Positions 38,827 through 46,728 of a stretch of 64,000 nt of DNA are shown one piece after another. Both the position numbers and the translations under genes were made by a program. The notes below the pieces were generated by a model. That model was given only the letters and a program-made list of their open reading frames with translations, was not told where the DNA came from and did no database searches. The number at the start of each line of letters is the position of its first letter. Positions within the stretch are counted from its first letter, which is position 1. This DNA is from Amycolatopsis sp. (lineage in GTDB: Bacteria > Actinomycetota > Actinomycetes > Mycobacteriales > Pseudonocardiaceae): assembly GCF_025464955.1 (NCBI RefSeq), contig NZ_JAODNM010000079.1, forward strand, positions 1 through 64,000, written 5' to 3'.

Positions 38827-41800
38827 TCAGCTCACCGAGGCCAGCCCCTGGCCGAGGGCCAGGGCGCCGATCTGCGGTGACTGGGCGCCGCGCAGGTCCG
38901 CCGCGGCCAACGTGCGTGAAGCGGCCGTGGCGGACAGAGTCCGCGCCATCTGATGCGCGGCGTACACGGTGTGCTGTGCCGCACCGGCGAGCTCGTGGGC
39001 GAGGGCGTCACGGACTTCCTCGGGCACGTCGTGACCGCGGCGCTGGAGTAGTCGCACCGCGATTTCGGCCAGCTCGCCGACGCTGTATTCGGCAAGCTCC
39101 CACCCCTCGGTGAAGCAGGTGCGCAGGGCCGGGACTGCGGTGAACAACGCAGCCAACCGCCCCTGTTCGCCGGTCAGGACGACCACCTGCGCACCAGGAC
39201 GCTTCGTCACGGCCTGGGTGACCGCTTCGACCGCCTCGACGCCCGGGGTGTTCGGTGCGGCGTCGAAGTCGCCGTCGAGGTCGATCACCAGCACTCCCCC
39301 GGCCGCGTCGTCGAACACGGTCTGGGCCAGCCGCTCCGCCTGTCCCGGCCACCTCGGGTACAGGTCGTCGAGGATCGACGAGTTCACCAGCTGCCCGATG
39401 GCCACCAGGCCCAGCTCCGCGAGGCTCTGCGCGTACAGCTTCGCGATCTCCCGTCGGCCCGTCCCGCGTGGACCGCCGATGACGACGTTCGCGTTCTGCG
39501 CCAAGGGCTGGTTGCCGTGCTTGAGTTCGCCGAGCCGGATCAGGGTGCGGCCGGCGCCGGCCCGAACGGCCGACTGCCCGACCAGGTTCTGCAGACGGCG
39601 CCAACCCTCGCTCGCGCCGACGGCCGCCGCCGGGTCCGACTCGATCGTCGCGGCCGCCGCCTGACCGGCCATCGGGATCTGCGCGATCTCCGCGGCGAGG
39701 TCTTCGGCGGTCAGCCTGCTCATGTCCGAGTCCTTGGTGGGCGGTTCCAAGGCCAGGCGGGAAGCCTGGTTGTTCACCATCGACTCGAAGAGCTTCCTGG
39801 CGACACGGCCGTTACCGAAGGTGTCGTTCTTCGGGACGCGCTCGAAGTACTCCCGCAGCGCGCCCATCGCGTCGTCGGTCAGCTCGTAGTAGTGCTTGCG
39901 GGTGAGCCCGGTGGTGATCGTGACGAGCTCGTCGACGCTGTAGTTGGGGAACTCGATGGTGCGGGTGAACCGCGACGCCAGCCCGGGGTTGGAGTCCAGG
40001 AACTGCTCCATCTGTCCCGAATACCCGGCGACGATGACGACCAACTCGTCGCGCTGGTCCTCCATGATCTTCATCAGGGCGTCGACGGCTTCCTGGCCGA
40101 AGTCGGGACCGGACCCGCCCGCCTGCGACGTCAGCGTGTACGCCTCGTCGATGAAGAGCACGCCACCGATCGCCTTGTTGACCACCTCGGTGGTCTTGAT
40201 CGCGGTCGACCCGATGTACTGCCCGACGAGGTCGGCCCGCGCCACCTCGATCATGTGGCCCTTGGCGAGGATTCCGAGCTCGGCGAGCACCGTGCCGTAG
40301 AGGCGCGCGACCGTGGTCTTACCGGTACCGGGAGGACCGGCGAACACCAGGTGACGGCTCATCGGCGGCATCGGCAGGCCCATCCGCTCGCGCATCTGCG
40401 ACATCTTGATGAGGTTGATCAGGCCGGTGACTTCTTTTTTCACCCCCGCCAGGCCGACGAGCGATTCGAGCTCTCCGAGCGGTCCGTCGAGCACCACCGC
40501 GGATGCTTCGTTCTCCTGCGCTCGCGGGGTTTCGCTGACCTCGTCGCGCTCGGAGAAGTCCGGGAACAACGGCATAGCGGCCGGCTCCTGACGGCTTTCG
40601 GCGCCGTCCGTCCGGTGCTCGTCGGTTTCCAGGTTCTCCACCACGACCCGGTCTTCACCGAACCGGCGGACCGCTTCGCCGCCGCTGTTCCTGGCCACGC
40701 AGTTGCGGAGAACTACGGGTTCCTTGGTCTCGAACCGGAAGCCGTCCTCACCGGACCCCAGTACCTCGCACTCGGTCAGGGAGACCCGGGCGCCGTCCTC
40801 CACCGAGACCCCGTGCCGGCCGGCGGCCCGCACCCGGCACCTCGACGCGGTCAGCACCGCGTTCGGGGCGACCGTGATGCCGTCCGCCACCGCGTCGGCG
40901 ATTTCGCAGTCCTGCAAAGAACTCTCGGCCGGACCGCCGTCGATCTTGACCCCGCCGCCGCGGGTCAGCACCGACGTCAGCGACGAGGGGCCGGAGCCGC
41001 CGAGCACGATCGCGTACTCGGCGGTGGAACCGGCGCGGAGGTCGGCGACGGTGACCCGCGCGGATTCGGTGACGTCGATCCCGATCTCGGCGCCAGTCTC
41101 GACGGAGGCGTCGGAGAGGTTCAACCTTCCCTGTCCGGAAAGGACAATGCCCGGTCCACTGTCGACAGTCAGCCGGAGACCGCTGATGCGCAACTCGGAC
41201 TCGGCGCTGACGAGGATCGCGGTCTGCGAGGACCCGCGGACCGTGGCGCGCTCAAGCCGGGCGGAACCGTTGCCGTCCAGCAGGATCGCGACCGGGGAGC
41301 CTTCGAACGTGCAGTCGACGAGGTGCGGCGTGGCGTTGCCGGTCACCTGCAGCGCGTTCCGTTCCGCCCCGGAGAAGGTGCACTCGCGCAGCAGCGGCGA
41401 GGACTCGGCGGCGATGTGGGCCGCCTGCATGGGGGCGTCCACGAAACGCGAGTCCGCAACGGAAATCCGGCCCTGGCTGGTCAGATAGAGGTCGACGTTC
41501 GCGCTCTCGCGCACGGTCAGTCCGGTGATGGTCGCGCTGCCCTGCTGCTCGACGACCATCGCGGGCTTCGCCGCACCGGAGATCTCGCACTGCTCGATGA
41601 CGGCGACGCCGTCGCCGTTGACACAGATCCCGTTGCCCTGTGGGCGGGTCACCGTGCAGCGGCGCAGGATGACCGAGCCCTGCTCGGCGACCACGACCCC
41701 TGACGAAGCCGCGTCGATGATCTCCGTGTCCTCGATCGTGCTCGACGCCGGGGAGGCGACCACGATGCCGGCCCCGGCGGAGCTGGTCACCGTGCACCCG

Positions 41801-42180
41801 CGCAGGGCGAGTGAGCCCTGGACCCTGGCGAGCATGGTGGCCCACGAAGCCCCCGAAATCCGGCAGCCGTCCAACGCCGCTTCACCGCGCACGACGTCGA
41901 CGGCGACCAGTTTGTCGTCGGCACTGATCAGCACGAAACCGTTGAGCTGCACCGCTTCGGCGTTCGCCACCAGGACACTGCCCTCGCGCGCGAAAACCTC
42001 GACCGTGCCCTCGCCCTGCTCCGCGACCAGGGTCACCATCCGGTCGACGACCAGGTTCTCCTCGTACCGGCCCGGATTCACACTGATCGTGGCGCCCGGC
42101 TGCGCGCGCCCGAGCGCCGCACCGATCGACGGGAACGAACCCGGCCGATCACCGCCGACCACCAGCAGCTGTCGGTTCAT
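38827..42180 (-). CDS. Beta-helix / EccA-type AAA ATPase fusion
   Basis: A 1117-aa cytoplasmic protein. Residues 1-530 are a right-handed parallel beta-helix made of about 22-25 residue coils (pattern like G-x-V-V-x-x-x-x-x-x-L-x-x-C-x-V). Residues 560-840 form a CbbX/EccA-type AAA ATPase with Walker A GPPGTGKT (about 617-624), Walker B GGVLFIDEAY (about 671) and sensor/arginine region FDSN... as LDSNPGLASRF. A second, degenerate AAA follows: GGPRGTGRRE (near 905) lacks the Walker lysine, and GGVLVIDLDG lacks the glutamate. In mycobacteria EccA is a free chaperone-like ATPase that handles ESX substrates; here a substrate-docking beta-helix appears fused. It follows the 893-aa gene by 82 bp. 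Confidence 0.85.
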   Translation of the reverse strand: MNRQLLVVGGDRPGSFPSIGAALGRAQPGATISVNPGRYEENLVVDRMVTLVAEQGEGTVEVFAREGSVLVANAEAVQLNGFVLISADDKLVAVDVVRGEAALDGCRISGASWATMLARVQGSLALRGCTVTSSAGAGIVVASPASSTIEDTEIIDAASSGVVVAEQGSVILRRCTVTRPQGNGICVNGDGVAVIEQCEISGAAKPAMVVEQQGSATITGLTVRESANVDLYLTSQGRISVADSRFVDAPMQAAHIAAESSPLLRECTFSGAERNALQVTGNATPHLVDCTFEGSPVAILLDGNGSARLERATVRGSSQTAILVSAESELRISGLRLTVDSGPGIVLSGQGRLNLSDASVETGAEIGIDVTESARVTVADLRAGSTAEYAIVLGGSGPSSLTSVLTRGGGVKIDGGPAESSLQDCEIADAVADGITVAPNAVLTASRCRVRAAGRHGVSVEDGARVSLTECEVLGSGEDGFRFETKEPVVLRNCVARNSGGEAVRRFGEDRVVVENLETDEHRTDGAESRQEPAAMPLFPDFSERDEVSETPRAQENEASAVVLDGPLGELESLVGLAGVKKEVTGLINLIKMSQMRERMGLPMPPMSRHLVFAGPPGTGKTTVARLYGTVLAELGILAKGHMIEVARADLVGQYIGSTAIKTTEVVNKAIGGVLFIDEAYTLTSQAGGSGPDFGQEAVDALMKIMEDQRDELVVIVAGYSGQMEQFLDSNPGLASRFTRTIEFPNYSVDELVTITTGLTRKHYYELTDDAMGALREYFERVPKNDTFGNGRVARKLFESMVNNQASRLALEPPTKDSDMSRLTAEDLAAEIAQIPMAGQAAAATIESDPAAAVGASEGWRRLQNLVGQSAVRAGAGRTLIRLGELKHGNQPLAQNANVVIGGPRGTGRREIAKLYAQSLAELGLVAIGQLVNSSILDDLYPRWPGQAERLAQTVFDDAAGGVLVIDLDGDFDAAPNTPGVEAVEAVTQAVTKRPGAQVVVLTGEQGRLAALFTAVPALRTCFTEGWELAEYSVGELAEIAVRLLQRRGHDVPEEVRDALAHELAGAAQHTVYAAHQMARTLSATAASRTLAAADLRGAQSPQIGALALGQGLASVS

Positions 42181-42262
42181 CGTTTTCCGCCTCTCCCGCC
42201 GGCGCCCGCAGGCCCCGCATCACATCTGCGCCCGCACCGGGCTCGCGTCACCACTGGCCGCC

Positions 42263-44944
42263 TCAGACCAATCCCGGCAGCGCGGCGAACCGCGCGACCG
42301 CCCCGGGGTCGATCGGCCGCCGCTCATCCGACTCGGCCCACACCTCGAGTTCGCGCCGCAACGAAACCAGCGCCAGCTCGTCGAGGGAGATGCGGTTGGG
42401 ATCGACCCGACCCGACTCGTCGACCTCGCTCGCGGTCAGCTCCCTGAGCAGGATGAGACCGCGACCGCCGTCCCTGGGCTCCTTTAGTTCCAGCAGCTTG
42501 AAGCTGGTTCCCGGCACGAAGAGCACGCGGTCGGCGAGGCCGCCTTGCTGAGGTTCGAGGAGTTTGGTGCGGCGCGCGGTGATCGACCATACGAGCACGT
42601 CGGTGTCGCCCGGCACGTTCGACGACGGCGTTGCCAGCATGTTGAGAAAACCCCACTCGGTGAACAGGGTGTTGGCGCGGTAGAACTTCCACTCCTTCGC
42701 CGTGGGCGACAGCGTGAAGGTCGCGGGCCCCCGGTGCGACGGAAGGCGGCTCAGCCCGGCCACCACGCAGCGGGCGATCGGCACATGCGGGCCGACCTTG
42801 CCCGTCCGCAGCCCCGCGTCGATCGCGACGCCCTTCGCGGACAGGTAGAGCTGCACGGCCACGGCATCGGTCAGCACCTCGGCCTGCGACGAGGACAGCG
42901 CGCCCTGGAACCCGGGGTGCTGCGACAGGACCCGCGCGATGCCGTTCGACATCAAGCCGTATTCCTGCCCGAGGGACTTGCGCAGCCAAGTGCGTTCCTG
43001 CTCCACCCCGCGTTTCGGCAGCAGCGCCGACGCCTCGGGCTCCGGGGTCGGCTGCAGTCGGATATCCGTCTTCGGTGGGGCGACGGGGATCTCCAGCTTT
43101 TCCGGCGCCGGCTCGGCAGACTCGGCCGCCGCTTCGGGCACGGGCGCGTGCTCGGCCGGGGGCGCCACCGGCGCGGCCGGGTCCACCGGGTCCACCGGGT
43201 CCACCGTCGACACCGTCGACACCGTCGACACCGTCGACACAGTGGGCACAACGGGTGGCGGGGCCGGGGACTGGATGGCGGGTTGCGCGCCCGGCCCGGT
43301 AGCGGACTCGAGGCGGAGCGGCGCCGACGGCGAGACTGGCGACACGGGCCGCGTGAGCGGCGGCGACACCAGCATCTGTGGCGGCGCAACGGGTGCAGGC
43401 GGTACAGGACGCGCGGCAGGTGCGGCTTTCACCGGTTCGAGCCGCTGGACGATGCCCAGCGCGGGCTCCTCGGCAGGCGCGGAGACCGCACCGACGGCGA
43501 GGTCCACCGGACCGGCGAAGGACGGGACCGGCCCACCCGGCCGATAAGCGCCCGGCTTGGGTTCGCTGGGCTCGCGGACCACCACCTCGGTGGGGCTCGA
43601 TGCCAACAGCACGGAGACGGGCTCGCCGGCTTCGATCTCCGCCAGCGCCTTCCTGCTCACGTGTGTCGTTGTCCGCTCAGCCAGCAAGGCGGACGCGGCC
43701 AGAACCCGGCTCACTCGACGGGTGAGCGGGTCGAGGCTGCCGAGGACGTCGTCGGCGAGCCGCCGCATCCGGTCCATGTTGTCCGCGCTCGCGGCATCGA
43801 AGGTCAGGTTGTGGATCGCGGTGTCCAGGGTGACGCCACGCAGCGCGGCGGTGTTCGCGCCGTCGAACGGTGACCGGACCAGCAGCCCGGACTGCACGAC
43901 CTCGATCACGGCGTCGGGCGCGCACCAGTACACGGCCGGCGAAAGCTCGGTCAGGCCCGGCAACGGGACGCGGTGGCTGATCAGGTGCGGCAACGAGTCC
44001 GGACCGGCTTGGCCACGGGGCAGGTAGGTGAGTTCGCGGGCGAACGAGGGCCAGCCCAGCCGTCCGTCGAAAAGCACCGTGCGCACTTCGGGCGACCGGG
44101 TACTACCGACCGGCATCCCGGCGTAGAACGAGATCTCCTTGCCCAGCAGGTCCGCGAGGGCCTGACCGAGCGTCGTGCCGCTCGGGGCCGACATCGGGCC
44201 GTAGCGGACGAACCGCGCGTTCTGCCGGACGTTCTCGGGCAGCCGGATCCACAGGCGCGCCGCGTCGTCGAGGGTCAGCGGCGGGCAGCCGGGGCAGCCG
44301 AGCACGATGGTCAGCACGTCGTCCTGCGGCGGCAGCCCTTCGATCAGGCGCGCGCGGTGGTGGCGCTGCTGCTGGTCGAACCCGACCGGCCTGATCCACA
44401 GGCCGCCGGGCAGCGGCTCGGCGACCCCGCGAGAACTCGTCGAGGACATCTCGGCGGTCAGCCCGGAATCCCAACTGGGCCGGGGAAAGCGTTTGGCCTC
44501 CCACTTCGGCTCGCGGCCGGGGTGGAACCGCACCCAGCCACTGCCGCGTCCCGAGTGGACGAACAGCGAGCCGCCCGCGCTCGGGATGACCATGCCGTCC
44601 GGGGCGATCACGGTACGGCCGAGCCGCTCGCACAGCCATTGCCCGGCCAATGCGGAAGTTTCCCGTGAGCGGCCGCCGATCACCAGGCGGACACCGCGGC
44701 GCCGGCGCGGCAGCGCCTTGGCGACGGACTCCCACATGGCGATGGGCGAGTTCACCGGCAGGTCCACCACGACGAGGTCGTGCTCGGTGTCCGGGGCGAC
44801 GCCGAGCGCGAGCGCCTGCGCCCCTTCGGTCATCTTCCCGGCAGGATGGACCACCAACGCGTTGCCGACGGTCTGCTTGGTCAGCTCGGTACCCTCGGCC
44901 GCGCTCTGGCGGCGCACGATAGACATTGCCATCTTCGCCCTCAT
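42263..44944 (-). CDS. Large T7SS-associated protein of unknown function
   Basis: An 893-aa protein I cannot place in a named ESX family. The N-terminal 430 residues are globular (LVVVDLPVNSPIAMWES, RLVIGGRSRET, ARLWIRLPENVRQNARF). A Pro/Ala/Val-rich linker (about 470-640) contains short tandem repeats STV and DPV. The C-terminal 220 residues resemble an ADP-ribosyltransferase-like fold without an obvious complete catalytic set: AKEWKFYRANTLF, DTDVLVWSITARR, VLFVPGTSFKLLEL. No signal peptide or membrane helix. Several Met codons at 44944, 44932 and 44926 could serve as start. Lies between mini-EccB and the EccA fusion, so it is probably part of, or cargo handler for, this system. Confidence 0.55.
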   Translation of the reverse strand: MRAKMAMSIVRRQSAAEGTELTKQTVGNALVVHPAGKMTEGAQALALGVAPDTEHDLVVVDLPVNSPIAMWESVAKALPRRRRGVRLVIGGRSRETSALAGQWLCERLGRTVIAPDGMVIPSAGGSLFVHSGRGSGWVRFHPGREPKWEAKRFPRPSWDSGLTAEMSSTSSRGVAEPLPGGLWIRPVGFDQQQRHHRARLIEGLPPQDDVLTIVLGCPGCPPLTLDDAARLWIRLPENVRQNARFVRYGPMSAPSGTTLGQALADLLGKEISFYAGMPVGSTRSPEVRTVLFDGRLGWPSFARELTYLPRGQAGPDSLPHLISHRVPLPGLTELSPAVYWCAPDAVIEVVQSGLLVRSPFDGANTAALRGVTLDTAIHNLTFDAASADNMDRMRRLADDVLGSLDPLTRRVSRVLAASALLAERTTTHVSRKALAEIEAGEPVSVLLASSPTEVVVREPSEPKPGAYRPGGPVPSFAGPVDLAVGAVSAPAEEPALGIVQRLEPVKAAPAARPVPPAPVAPPQMLVSPPLTRPVSPVSPSAPLRLESATGPGAQPAIQSPAPPPVVPTVSTVSTVSTVSTVDPVDPVDPAAPVAPPAEHAPVPEAAAESAEPAPEKLEIPVAPPKTDIRLQPTPEPEASALLPKRGVEQERTWLRKSLGQEYGLMSNGIARVLSQHPGFQGALSSSQAEVLTDAVAVQLYLSAKGVAIDAGLRTGKVGPHVPIARCVVAGLSRLPSHRGPATFTLSPTAKEWKFYRANTLFTEWGFLNMLATPSSNVPGDTDVLVWSITARRTKLLEPQQGGLADRVLFVPGTSFKLLELKEPRDGGRGLILLRELTASEVDESGRVDPNRISLDELALVSLRRELEVWAESDERRPIDPGAVARFAALPGLV
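43180..43241. repeat. 9-bp tandem repeats in the 893-aa gene
   Basis: Two neighbouring runs of 9-bp units, GTCCACCGG about three times and GTCGACACC about four times, encode the DPV and STV repeats of the linker. In-frame units suggest the linker length can vary by slippage. Confidence 0.8.
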
Positions 44945-45024
44945 CCTTCCTCGTCCGGCACCCGCGTTGGCTTCGCTCTCCAGCGCCCGGCACTTCCCTA
45001 CACGTACGGCGGAACCGGTCTAGT

Positions 45025-45297
45025 TCACCCGCCCGTGAAATCGATCGTGCTCGCCGGCTGGACCGCGGCGACCCCGGCCGGCGCGCTCGGCGTCTTGGGC
45101 GCCGCTTTGTGCTCGATCAGCCCGAAGATGAAGAACCCCGCCGCGATGAGCACCGCGAGCGCCGTGCCGACGATCAGGCCCGTCCAGGTCCGTTTGGCGG
45201 GAACTTCGAGGTGGCTCGCGTCGCCCAGGACGAGCGCGGAGGTCATCCGCCCGATCAGGAACGAGTACGCCTCGACGTGGTCCTTCTGTGTCTGCAC
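45025..45297 (-). CDS. Mini-EccB: EccB N-terminus and membrane helix only
   Basis: A 90-aa protein matching only the start of EccB: QTQKDHVEAYSFLIGRMTSALVLGD is the amphipathic cytoplasmic lead typical of EccB (family pattern DQxxAYxFxxxRxxxALVxxD), then a basic turn and one membrane helix (about 39-62). Full EccB proteins run to roughly 450-500 residues with a large periplasmic domain; this one stops 28 residues after the helix (ending STIDFTGG), with a second in-line stop just behind. No remainder of EccB lies downstream, where an unrelated gene begins. It is 8 bp from eccD. In ESX structures the EccB N-terminus packs against EccC and EccD, so the retained part is the complex-building part. 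Confidence 0.8.
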   Translation of the reverse strand: MQTQKDHVEAYSFLIGRMTSALVLGDASHLEVPAKRTWTGLIVGTALAVLIAAGFFIFGLIEHKAAPKTPSAPAGVAAVQPASTIDFTGG

Positions 45298-45305
45298 GAC
45301 TCACC

Positions 45306-46694
45306 TCACCTCGCCAAACCGGAAGCCCACGCGTACACGCCGAACAGCTGCAGGAGCACGGGCACGACGGCGACCGCGCTGAGTGTCTCCAGCCAGTTCG
45401 CCAGGTGCGCCCAGATCGGCAGCAGCCGCCGGGGTGGCGGTCGCAGCATCGCCATCACCATGAAGGAGAACACCAGAAGCAGCAGTGCGAGCGAAACCCC
45501 GCGACCGCCGGCGGCGAGCGGCGAGATGATCGACAGTGCCACCACGACGAGTCCGAACGCGCCGGCGACACCCAGCGACACCCGCTGCCACGCGCCGAGC
45601 AGCGCCCGGCAGCGCAGCACCGCGGCGATCGCGATCAGCAGCGCGAGGATCGCCGGGAACAGGCCCTGGTCCATCAGGAACGGGAACGAGCAGGCGAAAA
45701 CCACGGCCGAAGCGACCGCGCCCATGGTCAGGTAGCCGTCGGCGTAGGCGGTGCGCTCGACCATCTGGGCAGCCGGCGCCGCTTCGATGTCGAACTGCAG
45801 CTCGTCGGCCGTCCTCGGCAGCTGGGGCCCGCGGATCCGGGCCAGCCGGATCCCGATCCGGGGCGCGAACACGAGCACCCCGATCAGGACGGCCGAGAGC
45901 AGCCCCGCGACCTGGACCGTCGAGAGCAGGACACCGAGGTGCAGCCACTGCGCCACCGCCGCCAGCAAACCGATGGCGACCACCGTCCCGAACGGGATGA
46001 ACGGCATGACCGGGGCCCAGAAGACCCGGGCGCCCAGCAGGATCGCGCCCGCGAACGCCAGTGCCAGCCCGCCCACCAGGATCGGACCGCCCTGTAGGTC
46101 CAGTGCCGGGTCCAGCCCGGCGAGCCCGACCGCGCCGGCGAACGCGGAGAACCCGCAGCCGCCCAGTCCCAGCAGGAGGATCAACGCCTTGTCCTCGGTC
46201 TGCACGCCCGCGATGATCGCCGAGACGAGCAGCCCGAGCGCGATGACGGCCGCCGCGCCCGTGGTGAACGCCATCGTGCCCGGATAGACCAGCACGCGGG
46301 CGAGCACGAGCAGGGCGCCGACCGAGAAGCCGAGGAAGAGCCACCGGTTGAACTCCGGCTTCCACCGGCCAGGCTGCCGGTTGACCGCCGTCGCCATCCC
46401 GTCGGCGATGTCGTCGAAGTCCAGCTCCGGCAGCGGGTCGGCCCGCGGCCGCAGGTAGAACTCCTCGCCTTCCTTCCAGTCCAGCGACTCCGGGGTGCCT
46501 GCCGGGTCGAGCGGCGCGTCACCGAGTCGTTGCAGGGCCCAGGAGTCCTGGAACTCGTCCCGGCCACCGGTGTGCCGCAGCAGCACCGGAAGCAGGCTCG
46601 CCACCGAGATCGACAGCGGAACCGCCAGATCTGCCCGGCCGCCAGGGCCGAACACGGTGATCCGGCAGAGCTCGGCCTGTTGTGCGCTGGTCAT
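45306..46694 (-). CDS. eccD: EccD, T7SS membrane channel subunit
   Basis: A 462-aa protein with an N-terminal ubiquitin-like (YukD) domain (about 8-85; RITVFGPGGRADLAVPLS) and a linker, followed by about eleven membrane helices from residue 120 to the end. This is the layout of EccD, which dimerises and forms the membrane vestibule of the ESX complex. Start ATG 46694 is 34 nt after the eccC stop, and mini-eccB follows 8 bp later, so the three core genes are co-transcribed. Confidence 0.9.
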   Translation of the reverse strand: MTSAQQAELCRITVFGPGGRADLAVPLSISVASLLPVLLRHTGGRDEFQDSWALQRLGDAPLDPAGTPESLDWKEGEEFYLRPRADPLPELDFDDIADGMATAVNRQPGRWKPEFNRWLFLGFSVGALLVLARVLVYPGTMAFTTGAAAVIALGLLVSAIIAGVQTEDKALILLLGLGGCGFSAFAGAVGLAGLDPALDLQGGPILVGGLALAFAGAILLGARVFWAPVMPFIPFGTVVAIGLLAAVAQWLHLGVLLSTVQVAGLLSAVLIGVLVFAPRIGIRLARIRGPQLPRTADELQFDIEAAPAAQMVERTAYADGYLTMGAVASAVVFACSFPFLMDQGLFPAILALLIAIAAVLRCRALLGAWQRVSLGVAGAFGLVVVALSIISPLAAGGRGVSLALLLLVFSFMVMAMLRPPPRRLLPIWAHLANWLETLSAVAVVPVLLQLFGVYAWASGLAR

Positions 46695-46728
46695 TTCCGC
46701 TCCTCCCCGAAGGCTGTCCGATAAGGGC

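Noticed and set aside
43180..43241. CRISPR-like array
   Set aside because: Units are 9 bp, contiguous and in frame with a protein linker; no spacers.
42263..44944. 893-aa protein as EccE or the missing half of EccB
   Set aside because: It lacks membrane helices and the repeat-rich periplasmic pattern of EccB, and shows no EccE features that I can recognise.
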